A model generated the notes under the pieces. That model worked only from the letters and a program-made list of their open reading frames with translations, searched no databases and was not told the origin of the DNA. From assembly GCF_002355655.1 (NCBI RefSeq), contig NZ_AP017569.1, forward strand, positions 2,356,001 to 2,420,000: a DNA stretch of 64,000 bases, written 5' to 3'. Below are positions 33,766-41,259 of the stretch, one piece after another. This stretch comes from Halorubrum trapanicum (GTDB taxonomy: Archaea; Halobacteriota; Halobacteria; Halobacteriales; Haloferacaceae). Made by a program: the position numbers and the translations under genes. Numbering within the stretch: the stretch's first letter is position 1; every line of letters begins with the position of its first letter.

Positions 33766-34248
33766 ATGGTCCCTGCGCTCGTCGACACCGCGGTCGGCTG
33801 GCTGTGGACGGTCGCGCTGCTCCTCTTCCCCGGTCTCGTCGCCGCCGGACTGTGCGCGCCGTTCCTCGCCGCCGACCGGATCCGGGCGCTGTTCGACGCG
33901 CTCCCGCCGGCGGGACGCGTCTTGCCCTCGTACCTCGGAGTGTCCGTGGGGCTCTCGGTCCCGTACGTCGCCGGCGTCGCGCTCACCGTCGCGTACGCCG
34001 GCGAGGCGGGTCCCGCCTGGAGCGAGGGGTTCCTCACGACGGCGCTGTTCGGCGCGGTCCTCGTCGCCCTCGTCGCGCCGGCGGTCGCCGTGATCGGCCT
34101 GCCGCGGCTCGGCGTCGACTGGGATCCGACGGGGTACGGCTACTCGACGTGGCTCCTCCTCGTCGGCGCCGGCCTGTGGTACGCGCTCGTCGCCGCGGTC
34201 CCGCTCGTCGCGCTCGCCGTCGGGATGGCGCTGCCGGGCGGGTACTGA
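33766..34248 (+). CDS. Four-span membrane protein of unknown function
   Basis: The 160-residue protein has four hydrophobic spans (around residues 8-32, 53-75, 85-110 and 125-155) and few charged residues between them. I do not recognise the family. ATG 33766 begins the first amphipathic turn (MVPALVDTAVGWLWTVALL) and is preferred to the upstream in-frame start, which would run through the pyrC promoter region. It is followed directly by the repeat-rich gap at 34249-34806. Confidence 0.7.
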   Translation: MVPALVDTAVGWLWTVALLLFPGLVAAGLCAPFLAADRIRALFDALPPAGRVLPSYLGVSVGLSVPYVAGVALTVAYAGEAGPAWSEGFLTTALFGAVLVALVAPAVAVIGLPRLGVDWDPTGYGYSTWLLLVGAGLWYALVAAVPLVALAVGMALPGGY

Positions 34249-34263
34249 CGATTCAGTCACCGG

Positions 34264-34735
34264 TCGTCGATTTATAAATAGACGAGGCGGTCGGCGCGTG
34301 CCTCCGAGTGGCCGCCATCGGCGGCCGCGAGGAGCACGCGCGAGGGACGCCGCGAACGACCGAAGGGAGTGAGCGGCAGCGAGGCGCGACGCGCCTCTGG
34401 CAGCCGGCGGCTTCGCCGCCGGCGACGAGGCTGGGGAGGTGAGAGGTGCGGTCGCGGTGCGGGACGGGGCGGGACTCAAAGGGGCAGTCGCGAGGACGGC
34501 GCAGGCGACGTAAGCACTGGAAGGAGCGAACGGAGTGAACGACTGAAGCGCGCAACGAGCGTGCGCCGTCCTCGCGACTGGGGCTTTGGAGGTGTTCGCC
34601 GCCGATCAGCTGTCAACTATTTATAAGCGAGCGACTGGGGCTTTGGAGGTGTTCGCCGCCGATCAGCTGTCAACTATTTATAAGCGAGCGACTGGGGCTT
34701 CGGCAGTGTTCACTGCCGATCACCGAGTGCTAACT
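34264..34735 (-). repeat. Dispersed hairpin-rich element, copy A (inverted)
   Basis: This fills most of the 558-nt gap between a membrane protein gene and serS. Read on the minus strand it matches copies B (50271-50624) and C (61241-61634). Stem I is a perfect 17-bp inverted repeat (34484-34500 with 34563-34579; arms AGTCGCGAGGACGGCGC and its complement). Hairpins follow at 34403-34423, 34381-34397 and 34308-34328. TTTATAA boxes flank it: TATTTATAA at 34618-34626 and TTTATAAATAG at 34270-34280, which gives ten-base terminal inverted repeats. The outer leader is duplicated in tandem (see separate entry). No protein-coding frame is convincing; Ser/Arg-rich frames here are artefacts of the repeat. 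Confidence 0.75.
34574..34735 (-). repeat. 57-bp tandem repeats at the leader of copy A
   Basis: Two copies of a 57-bp unit (34574-34630 and 34631-34687) are identical, and a third diverged partial copy (34688-34735) follows. Each complete unit contains the end of stem I (GCGACTGGGGC), a GAACAC/GTGTTC motif, GATCAGCTGTCAAC and TATTTATAA. The unit is the leader of the dispersed element, so the array repeats its possible promoter. It ends about 70 nt before serS. Confidence 0.85.
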
Positions 34736-34806
34736 AAAAGAAGACGCTGTGAGACGTTACCGACGCTCCGATACGGTTTTGGGTCGCCCCGCGGAACCCC
34801 CGACAA

Positions 34807-36177
34807 ATGCTGTCTCGACAGTTCGTCCGGGAGAACCCCGAGGTCGTCCGCGAGGCGCTCGCGAACAAGGGCGTCGACGTGGACCTCGACCGGATACTTG
34901 ACGTCGACGAGGAGTGGCGGGAGCTGAAACAGCGCGGCGACGACCTGCGCCACGAGCGCAACGAGGTCTCCTCGAAGATCGGCGAGCTGAAGGGGGCCGG
35001 CGAGGAGGAGGCGGCCCAAGAGGCGATCGAGCGCTCGCAGGAGCTCAAGTCGGAGCTTCAGGAGATCGAGGAGCGCGCCGACGAACTGGAGGCCGAACTG
35101 GAGGAGTCCTTACTCGAACTCCCCCAGATCCCGCAGGACTCGGTCCCCGTGGGCGAAGACGAGTCGGAGAACGTCGAGGTGCGTCGCGAGGGGTTCGACG
35201 ACCTCCGTGACGTCCCGGACGAGATCGAGCCGCACTACGACCTCGGCGAGGACCTCGAAATTCTCGACTTCGAGCGCGGCGCGAAGGTCGCGGGCGGCGG
35301 GTTCTACGTCGCGAAGGGCGACGGCGCCCGGCTGGAGCACGCGCTGATCCAGTTCATGCTCGACGTCCACCGCGAGCAGGGGTACGAGGACGTGTTCCCG
35401 CCGATCCCGGTCAACTCCGCGTCGATGCGGGGCACCGGCCAGCTCCCGAAGTTCACCGAGGACGCCTACCGCGTCGAGGGGTCGAACGAGGAGGCGTACG
35501 ACGACGACGACCTCTGGCTGCTCCCGACCGCGGAGGTACCCGTCACGAACCTCCACCGCGACGAGATCCTGCTCGGCGAGGACCTCCCGCTCAAGTACCA
35601 GGCGTACACGCCGAACTTCCGGCAGGAGGCGGGCGAACACGGCACCGAGACGCGCGGCATCGTCCGCGTCCACCAGTTCAACAAGGTGGAGATGGTGAAC
35701 TTCGTCCGGCCAGAGGAGAGCGACGAGCGCTTCGAGGGGCTCGTCGACGAGGCCGAGGAGGTCCTCCGACGGCTGAAGCTCCCCTACCGCATTCTGGAGA
35801 TGTGTACCGGCGACCTCGGGTTCACGCAGGCGAAGAAGTACGACGTCGAGGTGTGGGCGCCCGCCGACGACATGGACGAGGGACCGGAGCAGGGCGGCCG
35901 CTGGCTGGAGGTCTCCTCGGTGTCGAACTTCGAGGACTTCCAGGCGCGCCGCGCCGGAATCCGATACCGCGAGGAGCACCACGAGTCCGCGGAGTACCTC
36001 CACACCCTCAACGGCTCCGGGCTCGCGGTGCCGCGGGTCGTCGTCGCTATCTTGGAGTACTACCAGAACGACGACGGCACCGTCACCGTCCCCGAGGCGC
36101 TGCGCCCGTACATGGGCGGCACCGAGGTCATCGAGGGCCACGACGCGGTCGGCGAGTCGAAGCTGGGCGGGGAGTAG
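34807..36177 (+). CDS. serS: Serine--tRNA ligase
   Basis: The 456-residue class II synthetase of the common (bacterial/eukaryotic) type starts with the long coiled-coil tRNA-binding arm (residues ~30-100). The catalytic domain follows with motif 2 ([26 protein letters not shown]) and motif 3 ([22 protein letters not shown]). It charges tRNA-Ser and also tRNA-Sec where present. It is complete and typical in length. The upstream gap is filled by repeat copy A, so its promoter must lie within or just after the 57-bp repeats. Confidence 0.96.
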   Translation: MLSRQFVRENPEVVREALANKGVDVDLDRILDVDEEWRELKQRGDDLRHERNEVSSKIGELKGAGEEEAAQEAIERSQELKSELQEIEERADELEAELEESLLELPQIPQDSVPVGEDESENVEVRREGFDDLRDVPDEIEPHYDLGEDLEILDFERGAKVAGGGFYVAKGDGARLEHALIQFMLDVHREQGYEDVFPPIPVNSASMRGTGQLPKFTEDAYRVEGSNEEAYDDDDLWLLPTAEVPVTNLHRDEILLGEDLPLKYQAYTPNFRQEAGEHGTETRGIVRVHQFNKVEMVNFVRPEESDERFEGLVDEAEEVLRRLKLPYRILEMCTGDLGFTQAKKYDVEVWAPADDMDEGPEQGGRWLEVSSVSNFEDFQARRAGIRYREEHHESAEYLHTLNGSGLAVPRVVVAILEYYQNDDGTVTVPEALRPYMGGTEVIEGHDAVGESKLGGE

Positions 36178-36263
36178 CCGGGCGGTGCGGCGGCGACGCC
36201 GCCTGAGGCCTTCGTGCCCGGACGGAGGCTGAATCTCTTATACGCGAACCGCGAACGGGACGT

Positions 36264-37160
36264 ATGGAACGCGCCTCCATCGACGAGGCGGACTCAGGAC
36301 GACCGACCGCGGACCGCGTCCTCGTTACCGGCGCGACGGGGACCGTCGGAGAGCCGCTCGTCCGAGAACTCTCCGACGGGGAGGCGGCGGTCCGCGTCGC
36401 GACTCGGAGCCCGGACGACGCACGCGAACGGTTCGGTGAGGGGCCGGAGTGCGTCGAGTTCGATCTCGGTCGCCCCGAAACGTGGGGAGCGGCGCTGGCG
36501 GACGTCGACCGACTCTTCCTCCTGTACCCGCCGGGAAGCGGCGTGAGCGACGTCTGCGAGTTCGCCGACGCCGCCGACCGGATGGGCGTCGACCGCGTGG
36601 CCTTCCTGTCGATCCTGGGCGCGGAGAAGCTCCCGGTCCTCCCGCATCGCCGGATCGAGACGCACCTCGCGGCGACGGACCTCGCGCACACCTTCCTCCG
36701 GGCCTCGTGGTTCGCCCAGAATCTGAGCGAGATCCACCGCGCGGAGATCGTCGAGCGCGACGAGATATTCGTCCCGGCGGGCGACGGCGTGTTGAGCTTC
36801 ACCGACGCGCGGGACGTGGCCGCGGTGGCCGCGACCGTCCTCACCGACCCCGGACACCGGAACCGGGCGTACGACCTTACCGGCCCGGCCGCGCTCGACT
36901 TTCACGAGGTCGCCGGGGTGTTCTCGGACGTGCTCGACAGGCCGATCGAGTACGCCGACCCGTCCCGGCTGACGTTCGCGCGGCAGATGTATCGACGCGG
37001 GTTCTCTCCGGGATTCGTCGTGTTCATGGTCGCGGAGTATTCGGTCGTTCGACTAGGATTCTCCGGACGGACGACCGACGACATCGAGACGCTGCTGGGG
37101 CGACCGCCGAGAACGGTCCGCGAGTTCGTCGCGGACTACGCCGACGAGTTCCGCGCGTAG
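36264..37160 (+). CDS. NmrA/TMR-like NAD(P)-binding protein
   Basis: The 298-residue protein has a Rossmann start RVLVTGATGTVGEPLVRELS (GxxGxxG), FDLGRPETW in the second strand region and LFLLYPPGSG. No Tyr-x-x-x-Lys is seen where an SDR would have it. This fits the atypical NmrA-like/NAD(P)-binding group, which either reduces quinone-like substrates or senses NAD(P). A TATA-like TCTTATACG (36236-36244) lies about 25 nt upstream of ATG 36264. It is a single-gene unit between serS and the vapBC-like pair. Confidence 0.82.
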   Translation: MERASIDEADSGRPTADRVLVTGATGTVGEPLVRELSDGEAAVRVATRSPDDARERFGEGPECVEFDLGRPETWGAALADVDRLFLLYPPGSGVSDVCEFADAADRMGVDRVAFLSILGAEKLPVLPHRRIETHLAATDLAHTFLRASWFAQNLSEIHRAEIVERDEIFVPAGDGVLSFTDARDVAAVAATVLTDPGHRNRAYDLTGPAALDFHEVAGVFSDVLDRPIEYADPSRLTFARQMYRRGFSPGFVVFMVAEYSVVRLGFSGRTTDDIETLLGRPPRTVREFVADYADEFRA

Positions 37161-37209
37161 CGCGGGCCGGGGTGACGGTCCACCGAATCCGACGCGCGGT
37201 CGGCGAGTC

Positions 37210-37704
37210 TCATTCGAACAGCTCGCGCGTGTACCGGTGGATCGGTGCCTCAAGCCAGTCCCGCTGCTCTGCGATCGTCTCGAACGCCGCCCGTGCCTCG
37301 TCTTCGCTGAGCGCGTCGCGTTTGACCAACGCGCGGAGCACGATCGGCGACAGCGCGACCCGAGCGTCGACCGCCGCCCGCAGCTCCGGGAGCGCCCTGT
37401 AGTCGTCGGTGATCAGGAATTCTGCGCCCGTCTCGCGGGCGATGGCGACGCAGCTCGCCTCGCCCTCGTCGATTCGGCTCGTGATGATCCCCTCGCTCTC
37501 GTCGACGACGGAGCGCACGTCGATCTCTTCGATCAGTTCCAGTGCCCGACCGGCGGCGTCACCGTGTCTGTCGTCGTACTCGGCGGTCTCTCGGAGCTCG
37601 TCGAGAACGGTCTCCGTGGTGACGACCTCAAACTCGGCGACCACGACGCGAAGGACGTCGCCGACCGCGAGCGAGACGAACGCGCTCGTGTCTGCGACCA
37701 GCAT
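37210..37704 (-). CDS. PIN-domain toxin (VapC-like)
   Basis: The 164-residue PIN-fold RNase has acidic active-site residues in MLVADTSAFVSL (Asp5), a central EGEASC-like element (DEGEASCVAIARETG) and LITDDYRALPEL. This matches the PIN_3-type VapC branch common in archaea. The start directly abuts the antitoxin stop (no spacer), so translation is coupled. Unlike most VapCs it is longer by about 30 residues at the C-terminus, with a helical tail. Confidence 0.83.
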   Translation of the reverse strand: MLVADTSAFVSLAVGDVLRVVVAEFEVVTTETVLDELRETAEYDDRHGDAAGRALELIEEIDVRSVVDESEGIITSRIDEGEASCVAIARETGAEFLITDDYRALPELRAAVDARVALSPIVLRALVKRDALSEDEARAAFETIAEQRDWLEAPIHRYTRELFE

Positions 37705-38007
37705 TCACAGGTCCGCGAGGTCGTCGGCGAGCGTCTCGCCGTCGTCGAGGAGTTCCTTCGAGGCGCGGACCGCCTCCGCATCCTGCCGTCCGACGATTTC
37801 GGCGAGCGTATCGAATCCGACGGTGCCGTCGAGGTACAGTTCGACGACCGCCTCGCGGAACTCCTCGTCGTCTTCTATCTCGGCTAAGTACCGCCGGAGG
37901 GCCTCGATGAGTATCTCCGTCCGGTCCTTGTGCGTCACCTCCGCGGCGACGTCCGCTTGCTCCACCAGCTCCTCGGGGAGCCGGAAGTTGACGCGCTTCG
38001 TGCTCAT
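37705..38007 (-). CDS. Ribbon-helix-helix antitoxin (VapB-like)
   Basis: The 100-residue protein opens with a ribbon-helix-helix (MSTKRVNFRLPEELVEQADVAAEVTHKDRTEILIEALRRYL) and ends in an acidic region that would mask the PIN toxin (DGTVGFDTLAEIVGRQDAEAVRASKELL). ATG 38007 is preferred; a GTG two codons upstream is also possible. The start region carries an inverted repeat suited to autoregulation (38008-38026). It is cotranscribed with the PIN gene. Confidence 0.83.
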   Translation of the reverse strand: MSTKRVNFRLPEELVEQADVAAEVTHKDRTEILIEALRRYLAEIEDDEEFREAVVELYLDGTVGFDTLAEIVGRQDAEAVRASKELLDDGETLADDLADL

Positions 38008-38037
38008 GTACACACGTTGTATGTACGCAGTAAAAAT
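38008..38037 (-). promoter_or_regulatory. Promoter and inverted repeat of the antitoxin-toxin pair
   Basis: GTACA (38008-38012) and TGTAC (38022-38026) form an inverted repeat immediately upstream of the antitoxin ATG, and a TATA-like ATTTTTACTG lies at 38028-38037 on the minus strand. An RHH dimer bound here would block the start site, the usual toxin-antitoxin autorepression. Confidence 0.5.
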
Positions 38038-38073
38038 CGTGTCGCCGCTACCGACCGGCTGCCCCGACCGCCG

Positions 38074-38676
38074 CTACTGGTTCTCTAGAGCGTCGAGGAT
38101 GCACGCCGCGGCGACGACCGCCTCCTTCGGCACGTCGCTCGCGTCGTCGACGGTGACCGTGTAGGCGTCGCGCATCGAGAACTGTCCCTCGATGTCGCCG
38201 ACGTGGCCGCCGTCCGCGTCGAATATCTCGTACTTGTTCGGGATCAGGTTCGCGGCCCCGACGAGGTGGCGGAGCCCCGAGAGCAGCTTGTTCTTCGATT
38301 CGATCGTCGCCAGCGCCTCGCCCGTGTCGGGGTCGCGGATCGTCCAGTTCTCGACGAACAGCGAGTAGTCCTCGTCCAAGACGACGACCTCCTCGCCGGT
38401 GCCCGCGTCGACGATGGCGTAGTTGCCGCCGACGTCGATAATGCCGCCCGCCTTCACCGAGAAGGCGTCCTCGTCGTCGCCGGTGACGAACGGGAACTCC
38501 TCTTTCAGCTTGAACATCTTCTGTTTCCCGCGGAGGACCACGTTTCCGGCGCTGTCGCGGACGGTGTACTTGTTCCGGACCAGCGACTGTTTGACCTCGT
38601 AGCGGTCGTCGCTGAGGTCGACGGTCGAGATGTCGTACTCGTCCGACTCGGACGGGAACATGGAGGGATCGTCCAT
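38074..38676 (-). CDS. LURP-one-related (tubby-like barrel) protein
   Basis: The 200-residue protein has the repeating beta pattern of LURP-one/DUF567 proteins: RYEVKQSLVRNKYTVRDSAGNVVLRGKQKMFKLKEEF, WTIRDPDTGEALATIESK and KYEIFDADGGHVGDIEGQF. Related proteins (including scramblases) form a closed barrel around a hydrophobic helix; the C-terminal VPKEAVVAAACILDALE would be that helix. The function in archaea is unknown. It is divergent from the following lipoprotein gene. Confidence 0.8.
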   Translation of the reverse strand: MDDPSMFPSESDEYDISTVDLSDDRYEVKQSLVRNKYTVRDSAGNVVLRGKQKMFKLKEEFPFVTGDDEDAFSVKAGGIIDVGGNYAIVDAGTGEEVVVLDEDYSLFVENWTIRDPDTGEALATIESKNKLLSGLRHLVGAANLIPNKYEIFDADGGHVGDIEGQFSMRDAYTVTVDDASDVPKEAVVAAACILDALENQ

Positions 38677-38805
38677 GGGTTGCGAAGGGCGTCACCGCCG
38701 GAAAAAGCTCCCGCTCTCTGACGGCGCTCGCGCCCGGACGCGGTGGCTCAAGCGATCGTCGTAGCCTCCGGCACCCCTTTTGAACGGCGAGCGGTCGTCC
38801 CGGGT

Positions 38806-39306
38806 ATGTCTCGGTTCGCACTCGTCGCGGTCGCTTGCCTCGTCGTCCTCGCCAGCTGCCTGTCCGCCGGCTCGCCCGCCTGTCCCGCGATCGGACCGGA
38901 CGGCGAGCGGGTCGACGACCCGGTGTGTCCGGACGAACGGGCGGGCGGGCTCTCGCTGTCCCTCGAACGAGACGCCGAGACCGTCCGCGTCACCGCCACG
39001 AACGTCGGGGACGGAACGGTGCCGGTCAACCCGGACCAATGGGTCGTCTTCCGGAACGCCGCGGAGCGGGGAGCGGACGCCCCCGAGTGGGAGACGGCCG
39101 CGAACGCCCCGGCGGGCACCCACAACCTGACCGTGCGGGAGCTGCCCCCGGGCGAGACGGAGACGTGGGAGGTCCGCTACGACCCGACCGCGCCGGACGC
39201 GTCGGACCGCCGCGACGCGGTGCTCGACCGACCGGGCGAGTACGTCTTCTCGCTCGGGGCGGACGGTCGGACCTACGTCGTCTCCTTCCGGATAGCGGAG
39301 GCGTGA
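38806..39306 (+). CDS. Secreted lipoprotein with Ig-like domain
   Basis: The 166-residue protein has a short Sec-type signal (MSRFALVAVACLVVLASC) ending in a lipobox LASC, so it is anchored at Cys18. The remainder looks like a beta-sandwich (LSLSLERDAETVRVTATNVGDGTVPV, ETWEVRYDPT, YVFSLGADGRTYVVSFRI), probably an Ig-like fold of surface proteins. ATG 38806 is the conserved start before the signal peptide. There is no recognised family. Standing alone it may be a haloarchaeal surface protein. Confidence 0.75.
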   Translation: MSRFALVAVACLVVLASCLSAGSPACPAIGPDGERVDDPVCPDERAGGLSLSLERDAETVRVTATNVGDGTVPVNPDQWVVFRNAAERGADAPEWETAANAPAGTHNLTVRELPPGETETWEVRYDPTAPDASDRRDAVLDRPGEYVFSLGADGRTYVVSFRIAEA

Positions 39307-39432
39307 ACGACGGCGTCAGCCGGCCGATGGCGGGCCGATTCATCTCCGCTCGGCGGCGTCTCAGGGCCGGCTTCGCGCTATACCGCCCACGCGAACGCTT
39401 CGTCGTCGTCGGCGCCGGCGGCGCCTCCCGCT

Positions 39433-40512
39433 TCAGGTCGGCCCCTCGCTCTCCCGCTGTCGGTGGTGACGCCGGAGGACGCCGACCTTGTTCGCGACCG
39501 TCGCCGCCAACTCCCGGAACGCCGCCGCGGTGTCGCCGTCGTCACCGAACACGATCGGCTCGCCGTCGTCGGCCCCCGCGCGGACGGCCGGGTCCAGCGG
39601 CAGCGATCCGAGGTACGGGACGTCGACCGCGTCGGCCAGCGTCCGGCCGCCGTCCTCGCCGAAGATCTCGTGCGTGTCCCCGCAGCTGGGGCAGACGAAC
39701 CCGCTCATGTTCTCGACGACGCCCAACACGTTGGTCCGGTACTCCCCGAACATCTGGACGCCCCGGCGGGTGTCTCCCACCGCGACGGACTGGGGGGTCG
39801 TGACGACGACCGTCCCAGTGACGGGGAGATTTTGAAGCACCGTCAGTTGGACGTCGCCGGTCCCCGGCGGCAGATCGACGACGAGGTAGTCGAGCGACCC
39901 CCACGACACGTCGTCGAAGAGGTCGGTGAGCGTGTTCTGTGCGACCGGGCCGCGCCAGACGACCGGGTCGTCCTCGTCGATCAGCAGGCCGACGCTCATC
40001 AGTTCGAGCCCGTGCGCGGTCGGCGGCTCGATCCGCTCCTCGCCGTCGACGGTCGCCACGTCCGGCTCGGCGTCGGCGCCGAGCATCTGCGGGACGTTCG
40101 GGCCGTACACGTCGGCGTCGAACAGCCCGACGTTCGCCCCGCGGTCCGCGAGGCCGGCGGCGAGGTTGACGGCGACGGTGCTCTTCCCGACGCCGCCCTT
40201 CCCGGAGGCGACGGCGATCACGTTCTTGACGCCCGGCAGGACCGACGACTCGGCGGCGTCGAACAGCGGCACGTTCGCCGAGAGCTCGACGTCGATCCCC
40301 GCGTCGGCGGCGACCTCGCGGACGCGGTCCGCGATGGCGGCCTCGTCCGGCGCGTGGGGCGCACCGAGCGCGAGCTCGACGGCGGCGGTCCCGTCGTCGA
40401 CGGTCACGTCGGTGACGAGGCCGGCGCTGACGATGTCCGTCCCGAGCGCCGGGTCGTCGACGGCGCGGAGGCGATCACGGAAGTCTGCGTCTGAGATGGT
40501 GGTAGTTGTCAT
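39433..40512 (-). CDS. mrp: Mrp/NBP35-type Fe-S cluster carrier ATPase
   Basis: The 359-residue protein joins an N-terminal MIP18/DUF59-like domain (residues 5-85) with a P-loop ATPase of the Mrp/NBP35 type: VASGKGGVGKSTVAVNLA (deviant Walker A), VDLPPGTGDVQLTVLQ, and the bridging cluster motif SGFVCPSCGDTHEIFG (CxxC). It carries Fe-S clusters to client enzymes such as the molybdoenzyme encoded upstream. It lies 26 nt after the TorD-like chaperone gene, so it belongs to the same maturation unit. Confidence 0.93.
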   Translation of the reverse strand: MTTTTISDADFRDRLRAVDDPALGTDIVSAGLVTDVTVDDGTAAVELALGAPHAPDEAAIADRVREVAADAGIDVELSANVPLFDAAESSVLPGVKNVIAVASGKGGVGKSTVAVNLAAGLADRGANVGLFDADVYGPNVPQMLGADAEPDVATVDGEERIEPPTAHGLELMSVGLLIDEDDPVVWRGPVAQNTLTDLFDDVSWGSLDYLVVDLPPGTGDVQLTVLQNLPVTGTVVVTTPQSVAVGDTRRGVQMFGEYRTNVLGVVENMSGFVCPSCGDTHEIFGEDGGRTLADAVDVPYLGSLPLDPAVRAGADDGEPIVFGDDGDTAAAFRELAATVANKVGVLRRHHRQRESEGPT

Positions 40513-40537
40513 CGGTGGTGTGGTTACGGTGGCGTGG

Positions 40538-41254
40538 TTACGCGGTCATGTTCTCGGACGGCTGCGCGTCGGCGTCGACGACTTCTCGCGCGTCCCACGC
40601 GGTGAACGTCCGCGCGAGCCGGGCGATCGCGGCGAAGACGCCCTCCGCGGTGTCGCGGCTCGCGACGGCCTCCTCGAACCGGTCGATCCAGCCCAGCCGC
40701 GAGAGCGTCCGGGCCTGGAGTTCGCGGACCGCGTCGAGGTCCGACTCGGTTCCGTCGCCGTCGCGGAGCGCCGCCTCCCGCTCGCAGAGGGCGCGCATGA
40801 ACTCGAAGCAGGCGGCGACGTGATCGGGGATGTCGTCGCCCCGCTCGGGCGAGAACCCGCCGACGGCGTACAGTTCAGCCATGTCGGCGGCCGGGTCTCC
40901 GAGCAGCTCGCCGGCCTCCCCGGCGGTGTGGTACCGCGAGTCAGACTCGAACTCCTCGCTCGGGTCGACCGCGTGGGCGGACGCGAACGGCGGGACGTAG
41001 TGGCTCCCGGGCACGACGAACAGGTTGTCGTACCCGATCTTCAGCGCGTCCGCGTCGTACTCGTCGCCGCGCAGGGGCGCCGTCTCGATGTCGATCGGGA
41101 ACGCCTCGGCGACGGCGGCGAAGGCTCCCTCGTCGATCGCGGCCGCGGTCGTCTCGGCCTCGCCGTCGAAGGTCGCCGCCAGCAGCCCGTACAGCCGCGC
41201 GCGGGCCGTTGCGGTCGCCGTCTCGTCGAAGTCCTCGTGAGCGGTTTCGGACAT
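40538..41254 (-). CDS. TorD-family molybdoenzyme chaperone
   Basis: The 238-residue all-helical protein of the TorD/DmsD type has the signature around residues 80-95 (VPGSHYVPPFASAHA, matching the Y-x-P-P/E-S region) plus later helices (HVAACFEFMRALCEREAAL). These proteins bind the Tat signal of the apo-catalytic subunit and hold it until the cofactor is inserted. ATG 41254 is chosen; a GTG at 41263 would overlap the upstream stop. It lies directly after the catalytic subunit gene. Confidence 0.87.
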   Translation of the reverse strand: MSETAHEDFDETATATARARLYGLLAATFDGEAETTAAAIDEGAFAAVAEAFPIDIETAPLRGDEYDADALKIGYDNLFVVPGSHYVPPFASAHAVDPSEEFESDSRYHTAGEAGELLGDPAADMAELYAVGGFSPERGDDIPDHVAACFEFMRALCEREAALRDGDGTESDLDAVRELQARTLSRLGWIDRFEEAVASRDTAEGVFAAIARLARTFTAWDAREVVDADAQPSENMTA

Positions 41255-41259
41255 GCTGA

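Noticed and set aside
34253..34626. Ser/Arg/Pro-rich reading frames within the dispersed elements (also at 50244-50547 and 61317-61772)
   Set aside because: They occur in every copy only because the repeat is GC-rich and lacks stops; their composition is basic and unlike the acidic proteome, and stems constrain the DNA in all frames.
34574..34735. CRISPR-like array
   Set aside because: The units are contiguous 57-bp tandem repeats with no unique spacers and no cas genes nearby.
36178..36263. tRNA-like hairpin after serS (GCGGCGACGCCGC)
   Set aside because: There is no anticodon arm, T-loop or CCA-compatible acceptor; it is more likely a short transcription-end hairpin.
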